A stretch of 46,122 nt of DNA, from NCBI GenBank assembly GCA_027491315.1, contig JAIXWL010000007.1, positions 1 through 46,122 of the forward strand, given 5' to 3'. Shown one piece after another: positions 1-7,938 of the stretch. Under the pieces are notes generated by a model. That model saw nothing but the letters and a program-made list of their open reading frames with translations. It was not told the origin of the DNA and made no database searches. Each line of letters starts with the position of its first letter. Position 1 is the first letter of the stretch. Both the position numbers and the translations under genes were made by a program. The DNA is from Cytophagaceae bacterium (GTDB lineage: Bacteria; Bacteroidota; Bacteroidia; Cytophagales; Spirosomataceae).

Positions 1-97
1 CCCCAATCACTAACCCCTAACCCCTACCCCCTCACCACTACCCCCTAACCCCTAACCCCTAACCAATCCCTAATCCCTAATCCCTAATCCCTAAATA
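1..97. repeat. heptamer tandem repeats, CCCTAAT/AACCCCT type
   Basis: The sequence is built from 7-bp units such as CCCTAAT and AACCCCT, clean at the right side (63-95) and degenerate at the left. It ends six bases before the WYL regulator gene and may continue outside the window. The motif is the reverse complement of the GGATTAG/GGTTTAG units at 45440-45537. It is G-rich on the minus strand, so quadruplex formation is possible (inference). Confidence 0.85.
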
Positions 98-102
98 ATC
101 CC

Positions 103-1188
103 ATGCTTCCTCCATCAGACCGACTAAAAGAAATCAACAATTTATTTTTAAGAAAGGCTTTTCAGGTGAATTACCTTCAGGTGAATCAGTATTTGCTTGA
201 TCAATATGATGTGAGCAATTATTCTGAACGAAGTTTTAGTCGAGATATAAGCAGCTTAAAAGAATTATTGAAAGAGCGTTATCCCAGTTTGGAAGAAGAG
301 CTAGGGGAATTGATTCGATTTTCTCGTTCGCAGGCGTGTTTTTATTATGTTCGACAAGACATTTCGGCTTTTCCTTCCTTTTCTGAAAAGGAATTGAATC
401 AATTGGCCTCCGTGATTGATTTAAATCAACATTTGTTTACTGACGGAGCAGGGCAGGGGATAGTCAACAAGTTGAGGGCTATCACCTTGGAAAATAATTT
501 GACGAATTATCATGAAATCAATTCTTGGCCGAGTATTCAGTTGATTAAAGACGGAGAGAGGTCGGGTTCAGATAAAATTAAAGTGATATTAGAGGCCATT
601 GCTGCCAAAGAGGCCTTGGCATTTTCCTATCAATCTTTGTCGCAAAGTTCCCGACCTAAACCTTATCAAGGTATACCTTTGATGATCAAAGAGTATAATA
701 ATGGTTGGTATACCGGGTGGTATGTGTTGATGCAAGAGGTAAATTCAACAGAGAAAATCGTGAAAACGAGTATCAATACCTTGCGCTTATTTGCTTTGGA
801 CCGTATGGATGAGTTAAAAAATTTATCGCAAAAGTTTAGCTTACGATACGCCCCAGATTTTTATCCTCCAGACTATTTCAAGAATATGCTGGGGATTTTA
901 CGGAATAATCTGATTTATCCAGACTTAAAGCCTGAATTAGTACAAGTAAGGGTCTTGAAATCTAGTTGGATTATCGATTATTTAAGTCAATACCCGCTTC
1001 ATGCTAGCCAGACCATAGAACCCATGAAAGAAGATCCTAGCATATTGATTATTTCATGGAATATCGAAATCAACCTGGAGTTGGAGAGTTTTATTTTAAG
1101 CTATTCCCAAGAAATAAGCGTGATATCCCCAGATAAGCTTCGTAAGCGAATGAAGGAAAATTTGCAAAGGGCGCTGTTGGGGTATTAG
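103..1188 (+). CDS. WYL-domain transcriptional regulator (YafY-like)
   Basis: A 361-aa cytosolic regulator. The first ~75 residues look like a winged helix-turn-helix (RLKEINNLFLRKAF, then ERSFSRDISSLKELL). Residues ~190-250 carry the WYL core: NNGWYTGWYVLM followed by INTLRLFALDRMDEL, which matches the family pattern of a WY-containing strand then LR.F.LDRI. The C-terminal ~80 residues resemble the WCX extension. WYL proteins sense ligands, often nucleic acids or nucleotides, and control DNA damage or defence genes; the ligand here is unknown. The gene stands alone and starts directly after a heptamer repeat tract, so its promoter must lie in or before that tract. Confidence 0.85.
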   Translation: MLPPSDRLKEINNLFLRKAFQVNYLQVNQYLLDQYDVSNYSERSFSRDISSLKELLKERYPSLEEELGELIRFSRSQACFYYVRQDISAFPSFSEKELNQLASVIDLNQHLFTDGAGQGIVNKLRAITLENNLTNYHEINSWPSIQLIKDGERSGSDKIKVILEAIAAKEALAFSYQSLSQSSRPKPYQGIPLMIKEYNNGWYTGWYVLMQEVNSTEKIVKTSINTLRLFALDRMDELKNLSQKFSLRYAPDFYPPDYFKNMLGILRNNLIYPDLKPELVQVRVLKSSWIIDYLSQYPLHASQTIEPMKEDPSILIISWNIEINLELESFILSYSQEISVISPDKLRKRMKENLQRALLGY

Positions 1189-1448
1189 TTATATAATGGG
1201 TAAAATAGAGCTTTGGGAGATATTCTAGATTAAAATTTGGACTTTATGTAGACAAAATTTCTAATATCAAGTTTTATATATTTGAATTTGCCTTTATAAA
1301 AAGTTAATGCCAAGCTAAAGTTTACATGTTTTTTGACTTAAGTTGAATTTTTCCAAATTTGTCATTTAACTATTTAACTTGCTTCCTAAATTGTAGTATG
1401 ATTAATTGAAATTAACCCTTATTAAGTTTTAATATGGAATAAATAACC

Positions 1449-2645
1449 TCATAATTGAGATAAGTATTCCTTAGGTAACATACCTGTTCTTTTTCTAACG
1501 GCTGCTATAAATGAAGTTCTTGATGCAAATCCAACAGAGTTACCTATATACTCGATTGAGTAGTTGTCGAAGTGAGGATCGCTATCCTTCATTTTTTTTA
1601 AATAACTAAATCTCGCATCGTTGATGAATTCACTAAAGTTCTTTCCTAGTTCTTGGTTAATAACAGCTGAAATTAAGTACATAGGAATATTTACTTCATT
1701 AGAAAGGTCAGTAATCGTATATCCTATCTTTGTGTAAGGATTTTGATTTTCGAAGTGATTATTAAGGGTAAGTAAGATATCTCTGCCTTTATGAATACTC
1801 ACATGTGAAATTTCCTCCTCTTCTTCTTGTTCTTCTTTTTCATCAGCTTCATTCAGTGTTCTTGTAGGATTTTTTATTTGAATCCAACCGGTTAAACCAT
1901 AAAGAATCTTAGGTTGAGTAAATAAATAAATGCTAATTACTAGAATTTCGATCCAAATACTTATTAGTATAACCCTAGTAGCTTGAATTTCATATTTTAG
2001 TTGGAATAAGACTCCAATAATAGCGGTAATAACACCAGTAAATAATATTGAGGTAATTACCCAATGGAAACGATAAATTTCTTTATTATTTTCACTTATT
2101 ACCTTTAAGTTATATATTTTATCTCGATACCTGTTCAGTTCCCAAATGGTCATAATTGAGAGTGTAATTAGGGATAAAAACCGCATTATTGGTGCCCATT
2201 GAATGGGAAGTAGCCCTTCAGGTTCTAAGATATACAAAGAATTGTCCTCGAAAGTACTAAGTATAAACTGTCGCTTTTCAAAATTGGAAAGTAGATAGAA
2301 TGGAATTCTATTCAGCATATAAAGTATTGAAGGAAGAAATAATAGTAATTCCTTACGTGGTAATCGAACAGATTGATGAAGAACTGATTTTACGTATAAA
2401 TACGCAAAGGGTCCTATACAGAAAGGGGCCCATGAATAAATTTTGAAAGTGTTTGGATAAGTAAGATTTAACTCGGTATATGGAATTACGTTACCAATTG
2501 AGGTTAAAACCAGTGATATTATTAAACCAGCTAAAAGTTTTGAACTTAATGAAGGAATAGCTTGTCCAAAATAAAGTATTAAGCTTATAATTAGGCCTAA
2601 AAATGAAATTATTACTGAAATCAGAAAAAATGTAAAATCACTCAA
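1449..2645 (-). CDS. AraC-family regulator with N-terminal membrane domain
   Basis: A 398-aa protein. Residues ~1-255 contain about seven hydrophobic helices (for example FFLISVIISFLGLIISLILY at the start). An acidic linker follows (EADEKEEQEEEEEIS), then a C-terminal AraC/XylS-type DNA-binding domain of ~105 residues. That domain shows the usual second-helix signature: IGNSVGFASRTSFIAAVRKR followed by TGMLPKEYL. The family is a common Bacteroidota design in which a 7TM region is tied to an AraC output; signal and targets are unknown. The gene is monocistronic, with a 260-bp convergent gap to the WYL gene and a long AT-rich leader upstream. Confidence 0.88.
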   Translation of the reverse strand: MSDFTFFLISVIISFLGLIISLILYFGQAIPSLSSKLLAGLIISLVLTSIGNVIPYTELNLTYPNTFKIYSWAPFCIGPFAYLYVKSVLHQSVRLPRKELLLFLPSILYMLNRIPFYLLSNFEKRQFILSTFEDNSLYILEPEGLLPIQWAPIMRFLSLITLSIMTIWELNRYRDKIYNLKVISENNKEIYRFHWVITSILFTGVITAIIGVLFQLKYEIQATRVILISIWIEILVISIYLFTQPKILYGLTGWIQIKNPTRTLNEADEKEEQEEEEEISHVSIHKGRDILLTLNNHFENQNPYTKIGYTITDLSNEVNIPMYLISAVINQELGKNFSEFINDARFSYLKKMKDSDPHFDNYSIEYIGNSVGFASRTSFIAAVRKRTGMLPKEYLSQL

Positions 2646-3438
2646 AACTTATTCTATTTTAATATTTAGAAAACGATTCATTTGCTTGACAATTGTCAAA
2701 AAATGTTAAAAATATTATAGAACAAGTTTTTAAAGTAAAACTTAATTATTTTAAAATGTGATACCTAAATGACAGAGGGTAATAAAAGTGTTTATTAAAA
2801 GGTTCTCATAATGAGATAGTTAGCAAATGCGAAGATACCTATTTTAGGTGTAAAATCAAGGTATTATAAGTAAATATACTTACTCGAGTATTTCAATATT
2901 CTAAATTTTGTTCAATATCGTTAAGAAATAACTTTACAAAATTTACTAATTGTTCAACTTCAATAGAAATGAACCTAAGCTATTTTTAAACCACCTAATA
3001 CACCTCTATATTTGGATCCCTTTAAGTTTTATATTTAATCGGAACAGAATAGAACACATGATTTTGGTAATCCTTTGGTCGTCTGACCAAGGGATTCTTA
3101 TTTTTATTCTGAAGGAGTTTGATACTCTTTAATATTATAAAATAGTTTAAAGTATGAATTTATTATTATCTGTAAAGGGCAAATTGAATTAGTTTTGAGT
3201 AATTTCAAACAAAACCATTTGATCAGTTCCCGAAAGCCAACTTTAAATAATTTAAGAGAGGGAATTAAAGATTTTCAATACCTGCCATTTATACTATGTA
3301 AGTATCCCTTTATTCATACGAGCAAAACTGTGGAAATTTGGTTGTTTTGAACTGAGCCCAGTGGTGTAGTCATTCTAATGTTGAATTTCAGAATGATTTT
3401 TAGGCCTTATTGCTAAATTCGCGAATTATGTTTGAAAT
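2646..3438. other. long AT-rich intergenic region, no convincing gene
   Basis: About 800 bp without a supportable gene. A 60-codon open frame at 2950-3132 begins with a non-ATG codon and encodes a hydrophobic, low-complexity product that spans a terminator-like hairpin, so it is not called. The region may hold a decayed gene or a small RNA ending at the hairpin at 3069-3096. Confidence 0.5.
3069..3110 (+). terminator. intrinsic terminator-like hairpin without an obvious upstream gene
   Basis: The arms AATCCTTTGGTC (3069-3080) and GACCAAGGGATT (3085-3096) pair over 12 bp with one G-U, around a GTCT loop. They are followed by CTTATTTTTATTCT. This fits a rho-independent terminator on the plus strand. 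No plus-strand gene ends just before it, which leaves a small RNA or a lost gene as candidates. Confidence 0.6.
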
Positions 3439-3531
3439 AGACTAAACTTGTCAGAAAACACTGCTAAACCATGTTTAAATCAATGAAGCCCAACATTTCT
3501 GTTGAGCTTTAATGAGCCTCCTATCGGGATC
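3439..3531 (-). repeat. remnant of tRNA-Thr 3' end plus terminator (outer attachment-site scar)
   Basis: This ~93-bp segment is a diverged copy of 9995-10086. Both contain the run CAGAAAACACTGC, the hairpin AGCCCAACA-TTTC-TGTTGAGCT, and GAGCCTCCTATCGGGATC, the last 18 bases of which match the tRNA-Thr 3' end at 35180-35197. Here the tRNA match stops at 3531. On the minus strand the hairpin is followed by TTCATTG rather than a T run, so the terminator is weakened. It looks like the outermost scar of an earlier insertion at the same tRNA gene. Confidence 0.8.
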
Positions 3532-3532
3532 A

Positions 3533-3560
3533 TCGGGGACGCCTAGTCGGGGACGCCTAG
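3533..3560. repeat. two tandem copies of a 14-bp GC-rich repeat
   Basis: TCGGGGACGCCTAG occurs at 3533-3546 and again at 3547-3560, immediately inside the tRNA-Thr scar and ending at the stop codon of the AbiEii-like gene. The GC content and placement resemble the tandem repeats just inside the ends of the larger island (10229-10252). An arm-type binding site for a different integrase is possible. No second copy was found near 10 kb. Confidence 0.7.
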
Positions 3561-4214
3561 TTATATTAGCTTGTAAGAAAGTTTGGAAATTATTTCTTGA
3601 AAATCATCTTTTATAAATTCCCAATATTTACCTTTCAAACAAACTGGATTTAAGTCATAATCCGCATGGTCGAAATGGGTCAAATTCTGAATAATTAGGT
3701 TTTTATTATGCGTGTATGGGTATCGTTTTTCGTGAAATTCCAACATTTGATTTAGGTTGTATTTGGGTAATAATTCATGTAAATCCCAAAAATCTTTTTT
3801 TCTTCCCCCTCTTTGTACTACATCCATTTTCATGGCAATAATTTCTTCAATAGAAGCCATCCTTATATTATCAATTTCTATGCTAGGAAATACAAAGGAA
3901 TCTGTGTAGTAAATATCTAGTTTAATTGCATTTTGTTGATCTTTTCCAATGAAGTATGATTTTCCCATAGCTGGAGGAAGCTGATTGGAAGAGACGTAGT
4001 TAAAATTTTGTTTTAAAAAATGGTCAATTTCATGAAAATTGATTGTTCCATAGGTCGTATCACTAAATAAATCAATATCTATTGATTTTCTGTGTCCAAT
4101 TTGTAAACTAAGCGCTGTTCCACCTACTAATCTAAAAGGATTAAAAATTGTAGCATTCATGACAACATGAAGGCTATTTTTTAACAACTCATTAATTGTG
4201 TTGTAATATAGCAT
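3561..4214 (-). CDS. AbiEii/AbiGii-type nucleotidyltransferase toxin
   Basis: A 217-aa protein of the AbiEii toxin family, the toxin half of type IV-like toxin-antitoxin abortive infection pairs; related enzymes nucleotidylate tRNA acceptor ends. Key features are FRLVGGTALSLQIGHRKSIDIDLFSD near residues 27-52, with the GG(T/S)AL and D-I-D-L-F metal-binding pattern of nucleotidyltransferases. Further along are IKLDIYYTD and RMASIEEIIAMKMDVVQRGGRKKDFWDLHEL, typical of the family. It overlaps the upstream antitoxin gene by 23 bp, indicating translational coupling. The length is normal and no lesion was seen. Phage defence is an inference from the family. Confidence 0.88.
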   Translation of the reverse strand: MLYYNTINELLKNSLHVVMNATIFNPFRLVGGTALSLQIGHRKSIDIDLFSDTTYGTINFHEIDHFLKQNFNYVSSNQLPPAMGKSYFIGKDQQNAIKLDIYYTDSFVFPSIEIDNIRMASIEEIIAMKMDVVQRGGRKKDFWDLHELLPKYNLNQMLEFHEKRYPYTHNKNLIIQNLTHFDHADYDLNPVCLKGKYWEFIKDDFQEIISKLSYKLI

Positions 4215-4701
4215 CTGAATTTTTGTAAATCATGTATGGTTCTACTGAAGCTTTTTTAAATGCCTCATTTATCGTTTTTTGACCGTAGAATCTCTTAATT
4301 TCATTTATTTCAAGCTCATTTCCTCTTTCAAATACTCGTTGAATAATCGCTCTATATTGTTTGCTCCAATCAATTTGATCGATATCTGTATCCCAAAATA
4401 ATGATTTACGTAGGATTCCCATGTTTGGGGTATTTTGTGTAAGCTTTTTCTTTACCTCTTGAATGTCAAAAAAAGTTTGAAGAAGGGCTAATGTACCTTC
4501 CTCTAATCCTAGTTTTGATTCAATTTTTAATGAAATAGATGTATTTAAATTCCTTTTGCCCTTGGTAATAGCATTTAGTGTTTGAGGGTGTTCTCCAATA
4601 GAAAGTGCAAAAGGACGCTGTGACAGAGCTCTTTTTTTTAACTCTCTATCCAATACAATACCTGGATGTATACCTTTAAATTTTTCGATGTAAAAATTCA
4701 T
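4192..4701 (-). CDS. HTH antitoxin with DUF6922-like C-terminal part
   Basis: 169 aa from the ATG at 4701. Residues ~5-70 form a HigA/XRE-type HTH (FKGIHPGIVLDRELKKR, then LSQRPFALSIGEHPQTLN). Residues ~90-165 (LRKSLFWDTDIDQIDWSKQ, then IIQRVFERGNELEINEIKRF) resemble the DUF6922 module usually found alone beside AbiEii toxins. The frame stays open upstream to 4740, but that extension would place a perfect 22-bp palindrome inside the gene. With the start at 4701 the palindrome becomes a promoter-proximal operator, which is the better reading. The likely role is to neutralise the toxin encoded downstream and repress its own operon. Confidence 0.8.
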   Translation of the reverse strand: MNFYIEKFKGIHPGIVLDRELKKRALSQRPFALSIGEHPQTLNAITKGKRNLNTSISLKIESKLGLEEGTLALLQTFFDIQEVKKKLTQNTPNMGILRKSLFWDTDIDQIDWSKQYRAIIQRVFERGNELEINEIKRFYGQKTINEAFKKASVEPYMIYKNSDAILQHN

Positions 4702-4708
4702 TTTGCAA

Positions 4709-4730
4709 ATGTAAACAAATTTGTTTACAT
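4709..4730 (-). promoter_or_regulatory. 22-bp perfect palindrome, likely autoregulatory operator
   Basis: The half-site ATGTAAACAAA is followed directly by its reverse complement TTTGTTTACAT with no spacer. It sits seven bases upstream of the chosen antitoxin start. HTH antitoxins commonly bind such sites to repress their own operon; binding here is inferred. Confidence 0.75.
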
Positions 4731-4894
4731 ATTGTGACACTCATTTCTCACTTAGATTTAATAATAAGTTTTAAATTTTTTTATAAAAATGGCTATTTAT
4801 GGTTTTCTTATTGAATTCTAAACTATCTGTTTTTAGGGACACTTACATATGCCAATCCTAATAATTAGCTCTTTACTTATTGCAATTTATTTGT

Positions 4895-6271
4895 TTAGTT
4901 CTCCAAATTTATTTTCGACAGAATCTTAAAAGCCTTCTCTTCTAGGCAGTAATTAAGATTACGTTTATCTGCTACCGAGTTCTTCCTTTGTATAGCATCT
5001 TTTATATTATGATGGATTTCGAAAAAGTCATTTATCGCTTTAATATCTCTAGATCTTTGCTGTCTAGTGGTCTCAAAGGAATTGGACTTGATACCCAAGA
5101 GCTCGTTCATCTGATTGGTGGACAAGGTCGTGTCTTTACCATTGGTTTGAAAATGCTTTAGGAGATGAATCAAATGCTCTGGCAAATCCTGGATTCTTTC
5201 AGACTTCTTAAACCAAAGATACATCTTCTTATAACGCTTCATAAGGAGGAAAAAGAATAAGGCTACCAAAAGGGAGAATAATAATGTAACTGAAATTATG
5301 ATAAGCCAAGGTATCTCAATTTTTTTGGTGTACATCTTGCCTATCTCCCTAGAATCATCGAAAAGTTCTTTTACGCTAACAGAGTCCATTAAAATTCCAT
5401 TACTTTCTTTACGATATATAAAGAGTTGGTCGCCACCCCTGGTGATTTCATTTGTGCCTAGTTTAAGTTGGGAGTGTTTTCCCTCATAAATTAAGATTTT
5501 ATTACGGATGGGATCAAGAATAAAGACATTCGGTTTGTCACCATCCAAGAGTATAAAGAATCCATCTAGCCAGTGCAATATTTTATCTCGAGAGTATTCA
5601 ATATTAATACTTCCTAACTCTTTCCAAATTAACGTTTCTAAGTCTAGGGAATAAATGGCCCTTTTTTTAAATGAGTTATCCTTAAATTCTTCAAATCCAT
5701 TTAGTGAATAAAAGGTATTATTGGAGGTACTGAATCCTCCGAAAATCCATTCTAATGAAGCAGGGCCTTTATTGGCTGTAATTACCTTCTCCCATTCTCT
5801 GCTCTTGAAGTCAAAATATATTAAAGTACTATTAGTACTCCAGAAGCCTTCTCCACCGATAGAGAACAATGTATCCTTCCTGACAAAGGAAAAGGAGTGG
5901 AAGTTAAAACCTCTATAGAAGGTTTTATCAATCCGTTTGAACTGCTTGTTATTTGAATCCAAAGAAAATACTAGGCCAGTACCAGGAACATTGAAGAGGT
6001 AACCGGATTTTACCTTATGTGCATGGATGTTATATTCCTCTGGAAAATCAGAAAGATTAACACCTGTAAGTTCAACTTGCTTGACCTCTGACCATTGACC
6101 AGGACTTTTCTCTTGCTGAAATCGACCTGTTATCAAATCTAGTTGGTTGTGAAGATGATTGCTATCAGTCCATTGTATAATATGGTGATCTGTTGCAGCT
6201 TGTACTGTATAAGTGCTAACAATTATGCAGAATAAAGAGGTTATAAAGTAGAACCCAAAAGTTTTTGGCAT
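4895..6271 (-). CDS. membrane-spanning protein with beta-propeller-like exterior and cytoplasmic regulator-like tail
   Basis: 458 aa from the ATG at 6271. That start gives a signal peptide (MPKTFGFYFITSLFCIIVST...); an upstream ATG at 6313 would add 14 non-signal residues. Residues ~30-315 are beta-rich with Kelch-like repeats (SFVRKDTLFSIGGEGFW; STSNNTFYSLNGFEEF; LDGFFILLDGD). One transmembrane helix follows (IPWLIIISVTLLFSLLVALF), then ~110 cytoplasmic residues with LSTNQMNELLGI and TTRQQRSRDIKAINDFF. The design resembles Bacteroidota one-protein sensors that couple a propeller to an intracellular HTH, but no DNA-binding motif is certain. It is divergent from the 6505 gene. Confidence 0.6.
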   Translation of the reverse strand: MPKTFGFYFITSLFCIIVSTYTVQAATDHHIIQWTDSNHLHNQLDLITGRFQQEKSPGQWSEVKQVELTGVNLSDFPEEYNIHAHKVKSGYLFNVPGTGLVFSLDSNNKQFKRIDKTFYRGFNFHSFSFVRKDTLFSIGGEGFWSTNSTLIYFDFKSREWEKVITANKGPASLEWIFGGFSTSNNTFYSLNGFEEFKDNSFKKRAIYSLDLETLIWKELGSINIEYSRDKILHWLDGFFILLDGDKPNVFILDPIRNKILIYEGKHSQLKLGTNEITRGGDQLFIYRKESNGILMDSVSVKELFDDSREIGKMYTKKIEIPWLIIISVTLLFSLLVALFFFLLMKRYKKMYLWFKKSERIQDLPEHLIHLLKHFQTNGKDTTLSTNQMNELLGIKSNSFETTRQQRSRDIKAINDFFEIHHNIKDAIQRKNSVADKRNLNYCLEEKAFKILSKINLEN

Positions 6272-6324
6272 ATGATTAAGGTGGTTAAAAATAAAGGTAT
6301 CAAGATATGTCATTAATTGACATT

Positions 6325-6468
6325 ATCAAATAGGTAAAAATACGTCCTGAACACATTAATCTATTTGAATCAATATTCACCATCATATTTAGAGCTAGCA
6401 AAAATTGTATTTCAGTAAAATATAAAATGTCAAACAATTGGTTAAAAACATAATCATACCTATTTGAT
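6325..6468. promoter_or_regulatory. separated 12-bp inverted repeats in a divergent intergenic region
   Basis: ATCAAATAGGTA at 6325-6336 is exactly repeated in reverse complement (TACCTATTTGAT) at 6457-6468, about 120 bp away. The two copies lie at the two ends of the gap between divergently read genes, each close to one start. Paired operator sites for a shared regulator, possibly the 4895-6271 product, are a reasonable guess. Chance cannot be excluded. Confidence 0.45.
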
Positions 6469-6504
6469 GATCCGGCTTTGATAGGTCCTATATACTATTG
6501 TGGA

Positions 6505-6747
6505 ATGAGTCTTAATTATAAAATCTTTTTTAATATAACCCAAAGTAAATACATGGCAGATCAATTATTAAAAGACATACATAACAGGCCTATTGCAGTC
6601 ATTAAAACTAATTACAACGGACAAATAGAAATTTATGATATTGGATATAAGAGATTAGGTTTTTATGATCCTAAAAGCGATCAAACTTTCGATAATAGCA
6701 ATAGAGTTATTGGATATGGCAACCTGCTTACAATGTTGCTAAATTAA
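6505..6747 (+). CDS. small beta-rich protein, '4-fold beta-flower'-like
   Basis: 80 aa from the ATG at 6505. An ATG at 6553 (MADQLLKDIHNRPIAVIKTN) and a TTG at 6478 are alternatives; the conserved-looking part begins at the 6553 start. The sequence is a set of short strand-turn units (PIAVIKTNYNGQIEIYD, KRLGFYDPKSDQTFD, RVIGYGNLL). They recall the small Bacteroidota beta-flower proteins with repeated '...G.IYD..G..IGY...' units. No signal peptide or catalytic motif is seen. Function unknown. Confidence 0.6.
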   Translation: MSLNYKIFFNITQSKYMADQLLKDIHNRPIAVIKTNYNGQIEIYDIGYKRLGFYDPKSDQTFDNSNRVIGYGNLLTMLLN

Positions 6748-6786
6748 TTATAACTGACTTTATTATTCCCAAGCATTTGTCATAGT

Positions 6787-7131
6787 ATGAGGGACTCAAT
6801 TAAACAGAACATAAAATTGGACATAGGAAATGAAGTTTCGATTGTTTGGTCAATCTATTCTATGTCAATTCTGATTTTTCTAGTTCTCTTGTTCTCATTA
6901 GAAAAGGATATTTTTCAATCAATGAGTCCAGTATGCTACAACATAATGCTTTACAATAAGCCATGCTTCATGTGCGGAATGACAAGAGCATTTTTGGAGA
7001 TCAAGAGATTTAAATGGACTAACGCTCATAATTACAATAACATGTCGATTATGTTGCTTACCCTTATGATAACTAATACACTATTTTATCTTAATTTTTT
7101 AACTAAAAAAATATGCAAACAGCTAGTTTAG
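6787..7131 (+). CDS. DUF2752 membrane protein
   Basis: 114 aa with two hydrophobic segments (IYSMSILIFLVLLFSLEK and IMLLTLMITNTLFYLNF). Between them is the DUF2752 signature, a Cys-x-x-Cys-Gly-Met-Thr-Arg-Ala box (PCFMCGMTRAFLEI). The function of the family is unknown; the CxxC suggests metal or thiol chemistry at the membrane. Its last 19 bases overlap the next gene, also a small membrane protein. DUF2752 genes often sit next to DUF4190/TM2-like genes, so this pairing is familiar. Confidence 0.8.
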   Translation: MRDSIKQNIKLDIGNEVSIVWSIYSMSILIFLVLLFSLEKDIFQSMSPVCYNIMLYNKPCFMCGMTRAFLEIKRFKWTNAHNYNNMSIMLLTLMITNTLFYLNFLTKKICKQLV

Positions 7132-7364
7132 TTATTGGTCTCGTGTCTGTAATATTAAGCTTAATTGGGTTTATTCCATGCCTTGGTAGTATAAATTGGT
7201 TATCAATACCAATAGCTGGGGTTGGTCTATTAATATCCATCATCGCCTTTGTTCAAAAAGATAAAAATGAAAACAATAATAAGCTTATTGCAGGGCTTAT
7301 ACTTTGTATTTTCACAATTATTTTTGGTTCAATGAGGTTAACAATGGGTGGTGGTATTCTTTAA
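7113..7364 (+). CDS. small DUF4190-like membrane protein
   Basis: 83 aa, almost entirely two glycine-rich helices: LVIGLVSVILSLIGFIPCLG at the start and LIAGLILCIFTIIFGSMRL near the end, joined by a basic loop (FVQKDKNENNNK). This matches the small two-helix DUF4190-type pattern. It overlaps the DUF2752 gene by 19 bp, so the two are translationally coupled and probably act together. Function unknown. Confidence 0.7.
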   Translation: MQTASLVIGLVSVILSLIGFIPCLGSINWLSIPIAGVGLLISIIAFVQKDKNENNNKLIAGLILCIFTIIFGSMRLTMGGGIL

Positions 7365-7390
7365 TTTTTAATAATATAAATAACTAAAAA

Positions 7391-7912
7391 ATGAAAAATA
7401 ACTTAACTATTTACATTCTCCTTTCTACCATATTATTTTCATTAACAAATTGTTCAAAGGAGCCTAAAAAATTAGATACATGTGACTGTGTCAAACTATT
7501 AGAATCTACAAATTATGAGGATGTAGAAGTTTTGAAAAAGAATACCAGTGAATGTAATAAATTTATTAATAGTAAGGATAAATTGATTCTTATTAGCGAA
7601 AATCTTGAACAATTTAAAATTCTGAATTACGAAAAGTACGACAAACTTGTTTTTGAATGCACTGGCAAAAATATTCCTGTAATTATAGAGGGAACTTATA
7701 GCAACGGTAGAGTAACTTGGACATTTGATAGTCAATATGCTACTGCAACTAGTGGTCCTAATGATCCTGAGATTATTTTTTCTTGGAGCGGTACAGCAGA
7801 TAATCTTACTTTAGAATCTACGGTTCCTCGTGGATTTTTTGAACATCCAACAATCTCACATAAGGGTCTAAAGATGTCTGGGGGATTTTTCAAACGACAA
7901 TATTCAGAATAA
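7391..7912 (+). CDS. putative lipoprotein
   Basis: 173 aa with a lipoprotein signal: a hydrophobic stretch (YILLSTILFSLTNC) and lipobox Cys21. A Cys-containing helix region follows (DTCDCVKLLESTNYEDVEVL), then a beta-rich C-terminal half (YSNGRVTWTFDSQYATAT, IIFSWSGTADNLTLE). No known catalytic motif was recognised. It lies 26 bp after the DUF4190-like gene, so it probably belongs to the same transcript. Predicted to be membrane-anchored outside the cytoplasm. Confidence 0.7.
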   Translation: MKNNLTIYILLSTILFSLTNCSKEPKKLDTCDCVKLLESTNYEDVEVLKKNTSECNKFINSKDKLILISENLEQFKILNYEKYDKLVFECTGKNIPVIIEGTYSNGRVTWTFDSQYATATSGPNDPEIIFSWSGTADNLTLESTVPRGFFEHPTISHKGLKMSGGFFKRQYSE

Positions 7913-7938
7913 ACAGAAATAACAAACAAAGAAAAAAC

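Noticed and set aside
2950..3132. 60-codon plus-strand open frame
   Set aside because: No ATG start, low-complexity hydrophobic product, and it runs through a terminator-like hairpin.
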